Positions 1 through 12,535 of a stretch of DNA of 61,484 nt are shown piece by piece. The notes under the pieces were generated by a model. The model was not told the origin of the DNA. It saw nothing but the letters and a program-made list of their open reading frames with translations, and did not search any database. Position numbers and translations under genes: made by a program. Source of the stretch: Lobulomyces angularis. Its lineage: Eukaryota; Chytridiomycota; Chytridiomycetes; Lobulomycetales; Lobulomycetaceae. The stretch is taken from NCBI GenBank assembly GCA_027604685.1, contig JADHYX010000097.1:1-61484 (forward strand). Reading direction: 5' to 3'. Every line of letters begins with the position of its first letter. The stretch's first letter is position 1.

Positions 1-330
1 AAAAAAAAAACATACGACGCGTTAAAAGATTAAAAAAAAAAGGGTGTTTGCAGGGTGCAACCAGATGCGAAGAACAATAAAAAATAAAAAAAAAGATGAA
101 ATATGATTGAAGCCAGGTGCTACTCGCTACACAAGAATACTTTAGAGTTTTTAATTTCTTTACCAGGATGCAAGGGTTCTTTTAACATTTTTTTTTAAAC
201 TTACCCTTAATTTTTATTTTTTTATTTTTTTTTTTAAATATAAAAAGCTTCTCTGGAATCAATTAAAAAAATAACTAAAAGAAAAATAATTATTTAATTA
301 AAAATATACTAAAAAATATAATAAAAAAAA
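1..330. other. non-coding upstream stretch
   Basis: No open frame with splice signals was found on either strand. The stretch is A/T-rich, with a slightly GC-richer patch near 10-190 that includes an ACGCGT hexamer at about 18-23 (the sequence of a yeast MluI cell-cycle box). It presumably holds the promoter and 5' leader of the small secreted gene starting at 331. The regulatory reading of the hexamer is only a guess from its sequence. Confidence 0.3.
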
Positions 331-664
331 ATGTTCAGCACCAAATTAGTAACCATCTGTTTCACCTTGTTGATTGCTGCTTCAGCCAATACCAGCACTT
401 CTTCTGTACATTTTACAAAGAGAACTTTAAAAAAACTGGAATGGGTAACTGCGAATGAACAAGGTAAAATAATCCAATCTTTTTTTTAAATCCCAATAAC
501 TTCTTTCATTTTTTAAAGTCACTTCTACTGCTGCTCAATCTGATTTCCCAACTACTGTGAGCTTCTCATCAACACCTGCTATTCAATGGGTCGAGTTGCA
601 AGAAAGAGATGTTCAAACTGTGTCTTACACTCAAGCTTCTCAAAGTTCCGAGCCAACCTTTTAA
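331..664 (+). CDS. small secreted protein, unknown function (92 aa, two exons)
   Basis: Two exons, 331..463 and 519..664, join in frame across a 55-nt GT...AG intron and end in TAA, giving 92 residues. The protein begins with a typical signal peptide: Lys at residue 5, then a hydrophobic run VTICFTLLIAA and a small-residue cleavage region ASAN. The mature part is short, Ser/Thr-rich and lacks cysteines. It contains two similar motifs, LEWV in exon 1 and IQWV in exon 2, perhaps a degenerate internal repeat. I do not recognise a family. Secretion is well supported; function is unknown. It converges on the minus-strand protease downstream, with 392 nt between the two stop codons. Confidence 0.7.
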
Positions 665-1056
665 AAATTAATAAAATTTAAATAATTCGTACTTCTTACT
701 TTACTTTATTATAAAATTATTTTAATTTAATCTTATATTTTATATTCTGCTGTACTTAACGAAAAACTTTATCTTTAGACATTAGGTCTCTCTTTTTCAC
801 CGTATTTTAATACATCTTATTTATTAACCTACTACATCTCTCTTTTCTTTTCCTTTAACAAAAAAACCATTTAAATTTAAAAAAATTAAAAAAATTTTCA
901 TTTAAAAAATAAAATAAAAATGTATTCATTTCAATACATTTATAAAAAAAGGAATAAAAAAAACAAAAAAAAACATTATAAAAAAAAAAAGAAATTAACA
1001 TCAAAAACTATACACTACATGTTAAAATACATGACATAAAATCCAATTATAAATAT
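665..1056. other. convergent intergenic region
   Basis: AT-rich spacer between the stop codons of the small secreted gene (+) and the protease (-). It presumably holds both 3' UTRs and polyadenylation sites. No gene or RNA structure was seen. Confidence 0.4.
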
Positions 1057-2837
<1,781 letters not shown>

Positions 2838-3172
2838 CCTTTTTTTCTTGAATTTTTTTGATTTTTTTTCCAAGTCATTTTTTTTTTATATTAAAGTTGG
2901 GTGGCTAATTTTGATGGAGCCGAGGGCGCGGAACAACAACTTTCGGCTTAAAATCAAAGAGGATCAAGTTGCGTAAGACTTAATCAACAATTCGCTATCC
3001 AACCCTACTTGTAATCTCTTTCTCCTCATACTCATAATGCAACCTTTTTTTTTTACTTTAAGAACTCAAAAAAAATTTGATCATCAATTAATTTTCTTCT
3101 GCACTATTAATATTTCAAAATACAGCATCTACTACGCTAGTATATATATTTTATAATTTTTTTTTTTATATT
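2838..3172. promoter_or_regulatory. protease promoter region with a GC-rich patch
   Basis: This spacer lies between the protease start (-) and the RPC53 stop (-), so it should carry the protease promoter. A GC-rich block at about 2904-2960 (gatggagccgagggcgcgg and following) stands out from the surrounding A/T tracts, and a pyrimidine-rich stretch lies at about 2996-3050. I see no named transcription-factor site. Confidence 0.3.
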
Positions 3173-4989
3173 TTACTTTAAAACATCATCTATATTAGGT
3201 GTGCAAACAAATCTACGTTGAATGTCCCCAAGAAAATACAATCTTTTTTGATCAGGTTGATCTTTGACAAATGCTTCCAAAATTGAATTCCCCTTATTAG
3301 TATCAACTGTAGCTTCTTTCGATTTTTTTGATTCGTTAGCTTCTCCTGTATTTAACTTTGGTGGTTTAGTGTCTATAGCTGCGACTGTACTTAGAAACTT
3401 CGGAGATGGTGCAGAAGTAACCTATTGATAAAAACATTAAGAAAAATGATTACTTAACAAAATTTTTTTAAAATATATGTATATGAAGATACATATTTAA
3501 TTTTTTTTTTTCTTTACATCATAGGCAATTTTTCCAATCTTCAGTTTCACTTTACCATTTTTATAAACAATCATTTTGCCTATTAATCCATCAATTTTTG
3601 AGTCTAAAATCTGATCTTTTTTCTTTTCTTCCGTTTTCTCTTCCTTAATTGCATTTTTTTTTTGATTTTCTTTTCCTTTCAAAATTTTTGAATCCTTTTC
3701 ATCCAACTCTTCCTTAAATTCAACTTTTTTCGTACTATTTAAGTCAGCGTTATTGTTCTGCAAAGATCGGCTACTTAACTCAAAGTTGGGTAAAATTTTT
3801 GGAAATTGAAAAAAAAGCATTTGGGTATCCTAAAAACAAAAAAAAATGACAAGGTTTAGAACATAAATGTATTTGAGAAAAAGTAGGAAATTTATTTTTC
3901 TTATAAAATCAAGAAAAAAATTTTCATATACATTAGACTCCTTTAACTGAGTCCAAACTTTTGTATCATTAATTTTTTCATCAACAATCACGTTTATATT
4001 TCTATCTTTCATTCTAAATTCTTCTTCCGTATCTTCGTAAATGTTTTCTTCGGTAGAGCTTAACTTTTTAACATCTAAACCTCCCAATTGTACAGGGTTC
4101 CAGCAATCTGTTGTATCAAAGGCTTGAAAAATTGATTTTTCTGATCTTAGTTTATCAAGTTTTAACTTCTTGAGTTTTGAAAATGGATCGAAGTTTTCAA
4201 TTTCGTCTTCAAGTGGATCAAACAAATTTTGATGAACATCAAATTTCAAAAAATTGTCATCGTCAGTTTCCCTTGAGGATTCATCAACTTAAAAAAATAT
4301 TTTAGATGTCAAATTTAAAAGATTAAGTATCTAAATTTACGTTTATGCCCCATTGGTAGACCACCAATAATATTGACGTTTTTAACATAGGTTGCTCCAG
4401 AAATTTCATTCCTTGCACCTCCACGTCCTCTACCTTACAATTTACAAAAAAGTAAAAAAAAAAAAAATGATATTATGAAACAAACCAGTTCCAGATACAG
4501 CAGGACCCATAGAAAAAGGACCAGATACAACACTCATATCAATTTCTTCTGTTCTGCCACGTCCTCGACCTCGACCTCTTCCTAGATAAAGCATAGAAAA
4601 TTATTAGTTACATTTTTTTAAGTAAAAGAAAAAATATAAAGCTGTAAAGTTAATTAAGAAATAAGGATATAAAAGGTTTTAACAAATTTCAATTTAAATA
4701 ATTAAATGGTTTTCAAAAAAAAATGTCTACCTCTACCAGCAGTTTCAGTTTTAATTTGATAAGGATTTACGATAAGATCATCCAAATTTTTGTTTTTGTT
4801 TCTTTTTACATTCAAATTCGGTAAAAATTTTGTTCGTTTTGGTTTTTCGGTAACAATTGTAGCAGTTGCTGTGTTCTTTGCTAATTCAGTTTCATCAATA
4901 TGCATACTTTCAACCTCTTCCTGATCGTTTCGCTTTTCTTCTTCTTCTTCATCGCTACTTGAAAATGCCAGACCAAAGTTATTACTCAT
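3173..4989 (-). CDS. RPC53: RNA polymerase III subunit RPC4/RPC53 (POLR3D)
   Basis: Multi-exon gene from ATG at 4989 to TAA at 3173. The N-terminus is acidic and low-complexity (SSSDEEEEE), followed by a basic stretch and RG-rich segments (RGRGRGR, RGRGG). The C-terminal part carries the family signature IGKMIVYKNGKVKLKIGKIAYDV and ends with a conserved-looking FLGDIQRRFVCTPNIDDVL tail. RPC4 pairs with RPC37 in a TFIIF-like subcomplex of Pol III that acts in initiation, termination and reinitiation on tRNA and 5S genes in the nucleus. The gene is divergent from exosome subunit RRP41, with only 162 nt between the two start codons. Length, charge layout and signature all fit the family. Confidence 0.88.
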
Positions 4990-5151
4990 TCTCTTAAAAT
5001 TTCAAAAAATAATTTTATATTTTTTGTTTTTTTTTTGTTTTAAGATTTTTATTTTATTTTTTTATTTATTTTATTTCTTAAAAAAAAAAAAAATTAAATC
5101 TACAAAAAAAAAAAAAAAAATAGAAATTTAGTTTTCATATATAAAAAAAAA
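4990..5151. promoter_or_regulatory. bidirectional promoter, RPC53 / RRP41
   Basis: Only 162 nt separate the divergent start codons of RPC53 (-) and RRP41 (+). The spacer is almost pure A/T, with long T runs and A runs that would exclude nucleosomes. Both genes act in RNA synthesis or processing, so a shared promoter is plausible, but co-regulation is an inference. Confidence 0.45.
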
Positions 5152-6160
5152 ATGTACAAAAGCAACATAGTATCACCGGAAGGATTGCGTATAGATGGAA
5201 GAAGGCCAACAGAATTGAGAAGGATTCAATGTAAAACTAGTGTTTTTTCTGAGGCTGATGGTATAAAAATTAAAGTTTAATAAAAAATCACATTTTTCTT
5301 AATCTTTTTAAAAAGGATCTGCATATATTCAACAAGGAAATACAAAATGCTTTGCTACAGTGTTTGGGCCGAGAGAAGTAAACCTTTTTCCTTTTTTTTT
5401 TTGGTTTTTCAAAAAATTTTAATGGTTTTAAAAAGAGAAAAGAAGAAAAGTTTCTGAAATGAAAAATAACTAAAAAAATTTTTTTTTTATAATCAAATTA
5501 AATTATATAAAAAAAAAAATAGATTTCAAGGAAATCTACACCAAAGCAAGAAAAGGCAATTTTAAATGTTAAGTTTTCCACTGCAAGTTTTAGTACCGGA
5601 CAAAGAAAAAAACAACAAAAGATGGATAAGAGGTTGTTAGAATTAGCTTCAACAATTAAAAAAATTTTTGAAAATGTCATTATGGTTGGCCAATTTCCGA
5701 GATCTGAAGTTGACATTAGCTTACAGATATTGCAGATTGATGGGGGTACACTACATGTTGCGATTAATGCAACAACTTTGGGTAAATTTTGTCCCTTTTT
5801 TTATTTATTATTTTTTTTACATAAAAAGGTTTTTAATTTTTTTTTATTTTAGCATTGATTGATGCAGGAATTCCCATGCTAGACTATGTTTTAGCTTGTT
5901 CTGCTGGATTTGTTGACGATCAAGCAATTTTGGATTTGAATATTACAGAGGAAAACGCAGATGTACCAACTTTAACCCTAGCATTATTACCCAAAAGTGG
6001 TAAAGTAGCCATGACAGGATTAGAGTCAAGAATTCATTTGGACAATTTAGAGCAAGTAATAAGTTTAGCAACAGATGGCTGCCTGCAGCTTTTTTCATTT
6101 TTGGATAATGCAATCAGAGATAATGTTAAAGAATTGGCAATGAAAAGTTTGGTTTATTAA
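5152..6160 (+). CDS. RRP41: RNA exosome core subunit RRP41 (EXOSC4/Ski6)
   Basis: Three or four exons from ATG 5152 to TAA 6160 encode about 245 residues, the normal size for this RNase PH-like subunit. It opens with the RRP41 N-terminus MYKSNIVSPEGLRIDGRRP. The RNase PH fold continues through NTKCFATVFGPRE, QFPRSEVDISLQILQIDGG, ALIDAGIPMLDYV and the helical C-terminus. RRP41 is one of six RNase PH-like ring subunits of the eukaryotic exosome, which degrades and processes RNA 3' to 5' in nucleus and cytoplasm. Eukaryotic ring subunits are catalytically inactive, and catalysis comes from associated Rrp44/Rrp6. The gene diverges from RPC53. Confidence 0.93.
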
Positions 6161-6406
6161 AAAAAAAGAAAAATTATATATTTATTTAGACCTAATGTTA
6201 TTTCTAAAAAGAAAAAAAAAAAAAAAAAAAAATATTCAACTTTAATTAATTAAATTAAGATTAAGAAAGATATTTTGGAATTTGATTAAAAAAAAAAATT
6301 CAGTCTGATGTTTTAAAAAAATAAAAAAAATTATTCTTAATAGAATGTTATCTATTCATTTTGCTTTTTTCGGAGATTCAAAAAAAAAAATAAAGGAAAA
6401 GGATAG

Positions 6407-7494
6407 ATGTTAGAAAGTGAAAATTATGAAAATAAGAAGTATACATTTATATACGACGACCAAGCGAAATTTGCAGGGTTTAACAGTAGGCTAGTTCAAG
6501 ATGGACTCTTCAGATGGTAAATAGATTTTATAAAAAAAAATTAATAATTTAAAATTGAAAAAGGGAATTTAATACAGTATATTTTTATTATCATTTTTTT
6601 ATTTTTTGGTAGGGGGATGAAAGAAAATATTTACTTGAAAAGATTTCGATACGATCAACCTTTACACTCTTTTCAGTTAAAGGATTTCATAACGGAATTT
6701 TTTAATAGTCCTGAAGTAAATCCACACATTAAAGTAATACATAAAAATAAAATTAAAAAAAAAAATAGTAAATCTATAATGAATAAAAAAAAAGAGGACA
6801 TTTAAAATAAAAAAAAAATTTTTTAATCCTTTTTTATTCTTTTTTATTTCTATTTTTATCATTTTTTGATAGACGAAATGTAGTCAGGATCGTTGGGGAA
6901 CTTTAGGTAAAGTTTCCGGAGTTTTGATGGAGGAAACTAGTCATTCTGTTACTTCGTTGGATTTTTTTGATGTCATCTACAAGTCTGGTAAAAAAAAAAA
7001 ATTAATATAATATTTAAAATAAAAAAGATATTGTTAGACCAAATGGTGATATACGAAAATGTTTGGATGAATACATAGATCCACCAGGATTTCTCATAAG
7101 TGATGAGTTGCGAAAATGCCTAGCAATGGAAGCATCGGAGGTATATCCAATCTTTACGCAAGAGGAACGAAAGGAATTTATCTTTCATGTCTTCAAATCT
7201 CTTTGCTTAGGAGGAAAAATTTGCCAGTATGAAGACAACATCTCCAGCTACTTGGAAGCAACCAAACTGGTTTACAAGGATTTGATCAGTGTAAGAAAAA
7301 ATGCAAAGACAGGTGATTTGGAAGTCTCTTCGCACGTTTTTAAGATTTACGGTTTTAATCAAGTTTCTAAATCTCCCTTGTTTCCTATGGATCATCCGCA
7401 AAATTTTTGCTACCTAAGTATAAAAGGTGTTGATGGTAAAGGAGCTAAAGTGGTTGATGTTTTTTATCATGCTTCTGATACATTTTACCAATAA
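6407..7494 (+). CDS. CFAP300: cilia- and flagella-associated protein 300 (CFAP300/C11orf70)
   Basis: Spliced gene from ATG 6407 to TAA 7494. The first junction joins GLFRW to GMKENIY across a GT...AG intron. Conserved blocks of the family are clear: RFRYDQP near the N-terminus, FFNSPEV, then a long last exon with IDPPGFLISDELRKCLAMEA, FIFHVFKSLCLGGKICQYED, SSYLEATKLVYKDLISVRK and a YHASD end. CFAP300 is a cytoplasmic factor needed to assemble outer and inner dynein arms and is found only in organisms with motile cilia. The organism therefore very probably makes motile flagellated cells. The gene converges on the chitinase gene, with 80 nt between stops. Confidence 0.92.
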
Positions 7495-7574
7495 GCATTC
7501 ATCAATTTTTTTTTTATTTTCTGTACAATACTTTTTTAACTTATATGAATTTGAAAATTAATAATTTTATTATT

Positions 7575-9179
7575 TTATTTTCTACTCGCTAATCCTTCAT
7601 TTAAAGCTCGAAATAAGCTTCTACTATCATTTACATCCATAACATCTCCACTGGATTCCCAAACAATAATTCCTGCAAGTCCTTTTTCCCAAACATATTC
7701 ACATTTCGCCTTTATGCTATCTACGGAATCATAAGAATTTAATATTTTTTTTACTGGGTCGTAAGAGTAGGTGGCATGTGCAATAGAATCCCAATATTCA
7801 GTAGATCCAGGTCTAGGCAAACTTTTATAATCGCAAACCCCTTGCTCTTCAATCAAAATTTTTATTTATTTCTTTTTCGTTTTTTTATCAATACCCCATG
7901 ACATATCCTCTACTACTCCATTACTTGGTTTTCCTAAACCCTCTGTATTAGCAAATCCCCTTGAATAAAATGCCACTCCAATAACAATTTTTGAAGGTAC
8001 AATCCCACTTTTTATATATGCCTCTACTGCTCCTGTTACTGAAAGCGGAGCATATGGCAAGCTTGGATATAAGTTAGTCTGATGTCCAGCCAAAACTGGT
8101 CCCTTTAAATTAGAGTTTAAAAAAAAAATATATATATTCTTAATACCCAAGCGCTTGAATTAAAGTCATAAGTCATTATATTAATGGTATCTAAATAAAG
8201 CGACATTTCCTTCAATGGTAAAGCTGATATTTTTGAAGGATCACTTGTTACGCATGCTGATATTTCAATATAATTTTCACCAAAACTTTGGTTTAATCTA
8301 TTTCGCAATTCCTGTAATAGCAGCCCAAAATTATATCCATCTCCTTCTCCAACTATGTTTCCTTCTAAACCATAATTCTTACCCGGAGGTGAAATGTATT
8401 CCCAATCCAAATCAACACGATTTCTAAAAAAAAAAATTAATAAATTGAAATTAAAAAAATATATATATTTAGACATTTAAAAAAAAAGTTTTACATCAGC
8501 GAAAATTTTTTTATCAAGTCAGCAACAGCATCAACAAATTTTTTTCTACTAGCCTCGCTGGAAACTGCCGATGAAAAGTATTTGGAAAATGTCCACCCTC
8601 CAATGGATATTCCAAAATTGAATTTCTTACCCAACTTTTTTAATTTGACGAACTGTCCAAAATTTCCAAAAGGAAAACCTAATTTGGCACTGTTATTTTT
8701 TAATTTTATTCATTGATTTACTATTATCATCATTCCATGTATCCGGTGGTGGAACTGATGTGTCGTCTGTATACCTTTTATCAACATCAGACCAAGCTAA
8801 ACAAAAAACAAAAAAAAAATTGAAAATTTATTAAGGAAAAATAAAATTATTCAATAAATATTAAATTTAAAAAAAAAATTTTTTAAAAAAAAAAGTTTTG
8901 TAGATATTAATGATGTATATATTTAATTTTTTCTTAAAATGTTTTTTTTTGTTACGATCTGACAGAGTAGGAACAAAAAAGTTTTCATAAGCATCACTTT
9001 GTTTTAAATCCAAAAATGCATAATTAATATCAGTAATTTTATCAATTGGTAAATTTGAAACATGATAATTTCTTCCATACACTGTAAGCAATAAAATTAG
9101 TTAAAGTTCTCAATGCGTGATGATGTGATTTACTTGACCAGTTCGTATGATACACTATTAACTTCTTTCTTGCACTCAT
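7575..9179 (-). CDS. GH18 chitinase, apparently without signal peptide
   Basis: Spliced gene from ATG 9179 to TAA 7575. GH18 barrel landmarks occur in order: VYHTNWSMYGRNYHV (strand 1), ITDINYAFLDL, FGISIGGWTFSKYFS, the catalytic strand VDLDWEY, INIMTYDFN, GVAFYSRGF and GIIVWESSGD. The acid/base Glu and the last two Asp of DxxDxDxE are present; the first position reads Asn after splicing. Introns include 8679..8721 (43 nt), which removes an apparent frameshift, and a GTATTG...AAG intron joining DMSW to EQGVCDYK. No signal peptide is visible from ATG 9179. An upstream ATG near 9300 could add a short alternative exon but would also not make a convincing signal. The enzyme would hydrolyse beta-1,4-linked GlcNAc polymers. 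Chitinase is confident; location is less sure. Confidence 0.88.
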
Positions 9180-9730
9180 ATGCTTGTAATGTTAAATATC
9201 GCAAAAAAATTATTTTTAAAATTGTAAAAATTAAAAATTATTTTAATAAAAAAGTTAAAAAAAAATTTTTTTTTTACAGGCTAAAATCCAGTATTTTTTA
9301 ACCATTTTTTTTATTTTTCTATTTTTTTTTTTTATATTTTTTTTTTTTCAAAAAATTTGAAATAGTTTCAATAGTTTCTATAGATATTGTTGATGATTTA
9401 AATTGGTAAAAGAAAAAAAGAAAAAACTTTGAATTAAGGTAGACTTAAAATTTTATTGCTTTATGAACATCGATTCTTTTCTTTTTTTAAGCATTTAAAT
9501 ATTATTTTATTAAATTTAATAAAGAGTTGAAGATTCATTTTCAGTTTTTATTTTATTGTGGTAAAAAGAATTAGGGAAAATTAATAAATTCTGAACAAAA
9601 CAGCATGTTTTTTGGTAAAAAAATAAATAAAATTCTTAAGTTTATATCCATTTTACATATGTACATATATCTTAATGATCCGGTAAGTAAAATAAAAAAA
9701 AAAAGAGTTTAAGATATCTTTCATTAATTT

Positions 9731-9763
<33 letters not shown>

Positions 9764-9924
9764 TATTAATATTAAACTATATTAATTTTAAATTTAAATA
9801 TTCTGATATAAAAAAAAAAAATACCAAACTGGAAAAGGTTTCTTATTTAAATCCCCCCAAAAAAAAAGGAAAAAGAAAAAAAAAGGGAGATTGTTAATTT
9901 TTGATGAATAAACTTATCGAAGGG
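9180..9924. other. long AT-rich intergenic region
   Basis: This divergent spacer lies between chitinase (-) and OXA1 (+). One short plus-strand open stretch, 9605..9682 (26 codons from ATG), ends at a good GTAAGT donor, but I found no acceptor linking it to OXA1 without a stop. It may be a 5' UTR exon, a lost micro-gene or chance. A 23-T/13-A homopolymer pair lies at 9728-9763. Confidence 0.35.
9728..9763. repeat. oligo(dT)-oligo(dA) inverted tract
   Basis: A run of 23 T is followed directly by 13 A, forming a perfect A/T inverted repeat that could fold as a hairpin in RNA. Such tracts are common in this window. Exact lengths are prone to sequencing error. Confidence 0.6.
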
Positions 9925-11649
9925 ATGACACTAGGTTCTAGGAACCTTAATTTATTTTTTAAATTTTCATTAACTCAAAACAGTTGCAGGTATTTTTTTT
10001 TTTTTTTTTATTTTTTGTTAATTACAAATTTTTTTTTTTAATTTTTTTTTTTTTTATCTATACAAGTAGATCGTTTCAGACAATTGCAAAAAAATCATTA
10101 GTATCAAATTATCAATCACATTATACAAATAGAACTAATTATTTTCTGCATTCAAATCACTACATGTTAACAAATAAGCGCTCACTGTTTAATTTTTCAA
10201 AAAGTGCAGCAAGTAATAATATTAAAACGACAGATTCAACTGAATCCTTAAAATCAAATCCAGTTCATGAACCAGTTGAAAGTAGCGGAGAAGCTAAAAA
10301 TATTGCAGAAAATCTCTCTGAAAGCATTACTGAGAATATTCCTTCAGATACCGCATATACAGATTTGACTTCCTCAATTATAGATAGCACTGAAGCAAGT
10401 AGCTTATTCGTTCCTAAAATCGAACCTGTATTAGAAAGCATTCAAAATTTTGGAGATATAGGTGTTTTTGGCATGGGTGGAGGTTGGTCACCCATCGGTT
10501 GGAGTCAGAGTTTATTAGAGGCCATATATGTATCTACTGGTTTACCTTGGTGGGGGACTATTATAGCGGCAACTTTACTTGTCAGGTTGAGAAAAAAAAA
10601 AAAAGATATTTTTTTAAAGTTAATTTGTTTTATTATTTTATTCAATAGAATCGTTTTATTTCCGTTAATGGTTAAAACACAACGATCAGCTGCTATTATG
10701 CAAAATATTAAGCACCTGACTGAACCAGTACAAAATGAAATGAAGGCAGCGAGAGCAAGGCGGTAATGAACTGCAAAATACAATATTTTACAGTATTAAT
10801 TTTATTTATATTTTTTAGTGATCTTATTACAGCCCAAGAAAAGGTTCACGAGTTGCATGGAATTTTTAAAGAGTACAAAATTAATCCGTTTTCAGGTGTA
10901 ATAGGAATACTGCAGGTGAATTAAAGTTTTTTTTTTTAAAATATTTTTTTTATTAATAAGTTAATTTTATAAAAAAAATTTAAAATTTTTTTTTTTATTC
11001 AAACTGCATTTTCTTTTTTTAGTTTCCTTTTTTCATTTGTTTTTTCCTTGCAATCAGAAACATGGCAACTTTACCAATACCGGGATTTGAAGTAAATATT
11101 TTTAAATAGTTCCAGTACAACAAATTTTTACAACAATTTTTTTTAGACTGGAGGAATCGCTTGGTTTACAAATTTATCTGCTCCAGATCCCTTCTGCATT
11201 TTACCTGTTGCAGCGAGTGCAGGAATGATCACAATAATGCAATCCTCAGGAATTACCAACACATTGCCAACAGAGCAAATGGAAATGATGAGAAAATTTT
11301 TTTTAGGTATGGCAGTAGTTATGGTGCCCATGACGTATCATCTACCATCGGTAAAAAGAAATTTTTTCTGAAAGAGTTTTTTTTTTTTTTTTTATCTAAA
11401 CTCCTTTAGGCAATTTTTTTATATTGGTTGACAACAAACTCCTTTACGTATTTACAGATGAAATTTTTAAAAATACCAGCCGTAATGAAATATTTTAATA
11501 TTCCAGAAAATGACCCAGCAGGAACAATATCATTACACACTAATAATGCAACTAGTACCTTAACCCTTAATAAGATGGGTTACTCGGAGGCAGTAAAGAA
11601 ACTCGATTTTGAATTAAAGAAAAAGGAATATCCTCAAAAAAATAATTAA
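9925..11649 (+). CDS. OXA1: mitochondrial inner-membrane insertase OXA1 (YidC/Oxa1/Alb3 family)
   Basis: Spliced gene ending at TAA 11649. The chosen start (9925) gives MTLGSRNLNLFFKFSLTQ, rich in Arg/Lys/Ser with no acidic residue, as expected for a mitochondrial presequence. An in-frame ATG at 9904 adds seven residues including Glu and is less likely. The first exon joins NSC to SRSFQTIAKK. The core has the family helices and motifs: IYVSTGLPWWGTIIAATLLVR joined across a GTTGAG intron to IVLFPLMVKTQRSAA, then FFICFFLAIRNMA, GGIAWFTNLSAPDPF and FLYWLTTNSFTYLQ. Oxa1 inserts mitochondrially made and some imported proteins into the inner membrane and binds ribosomes through its C-terminal tail, here basic (KKLDFELKKKEY). 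Total length is about 400 residues, normal for the family. Confidence 0.92.
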
Positions 11650-11817
11650 TTTTTTATATTCTTAACTACAGTATTAAAATATATATATTTTCTTTTTATT
11701 TCTTTTCATTGCATTTTTTTTTTTTTTATTTCTTTTTTGTTTGTTGTTATTTAGTTCAAATATTATAATAAATTAGAAAAATAAAAAATAAAATAACATA
11801 TAAAAAAAACCGAGGGG

Positions 11818-12202
11818 TTATAGATCATCAATCAAAGAACCAATGTCGGAAACCAAAAGTGAAGTAGAAAAAATTGAAGGATTTTTTATAATGAGGTTGA
11901 ATTTAGGTGCATCAGTAAAATTATTGATTGAAGTAGTTGTAAACTTTTTTATTTATTTTTTTTTTTTTAAATTATTTTAATTTTTTTTTTAAAAATTAAT
12001 AAAAATAAAAAGAACATTAAAATTTAGTTTTTTTTTTTTTTTTTTCTTTTTTTTAACTTACATTATTTAAATTATTAAAAAAAAAAAAATTTGAATTTTC
12101 TTTTTTCATCGTCCTGATTGAATTTTTATTTGCTACATTATTTTTTTTGATATGTATTTTTTTACCTTTTAAAAAATTATATATTTTATTTCCATGTTTC
12201 AT
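11818..12202 (-). CDS. possible small two-exon gene (about 89 aa), unknown
   Basis: On the minus strand an open exon 12062..12202 begins at ATG (MKHGNKIYNFLKG) and ends at a GTAAGT donor. A second open exon 11818..11943 follows an AAAAAG acceptor in the same phase and ends SLLVSDIGSLIDDL-stop. The second exon has a more protein-like composition than its surroundings. The first is low-complexity, rich in Asn, Lys and Phe from A/T runs. No family is recognised, and true upstream exons may have been missed among the homopolymers. It could also be a decayed gene tail. The next plus-strand gene (OXA1) ends 168 nt away, convergently. Confidence 0.35.
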
Positions 12203-12535
12203 ATCTAATTGATAATATTTTTCCTTTTTTTTTTTTTTTGTAAAATATATGTAAAAAAAAAAGATAGAAATTTTTTTTAAAAAAAAAAAAAAAAAAAAAA
12301 ACATTTACAAAAAAATAGAGTTAAAAAAATTTTTATTTTTATGAAAATACAACGACTTGCATATATATTTTTTTAATGTATATTACTATTAAAAACAAAA
12401 AAAAAAAAAAGAAAAAATTTCATGCAAAAAGTAAAAACTAAAAAAAAAAAAGATAATGAATATAATTTTTGAAAAAAAAAAATTTTAATTTATTGGTTTT
12501 TTGGTTGTTGTTTTGAAAAATTTTTTTTTGTTTTT
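12203..12535. other. AT-rich spacer
   Basis: Dominated by A and T runs, including 8 T followed by 23 A at about 12271-12301, which enters it from the 12.2-kb boundary. No coding potential was seen. Confidence 0.4.

Noticed and set aside
8679..8721. Apparent frameshift at a six-T homopolymer in the chitinase gene
   Set aside because: A 43-nt GTAAAT...ATTAG intron removes it and joins TWNDDN to SFPFGNFGQF in frame, matching the GH18 layout.
9605..9682. Short plus-strand exon with a GTAAGT donor as the first coding exon of OXA1
   Set aside because: Every path into the OXA1 frame meets a TAA just before ATG 9904, and the ATG at 9925 already gives a good mitochondrial presequence.
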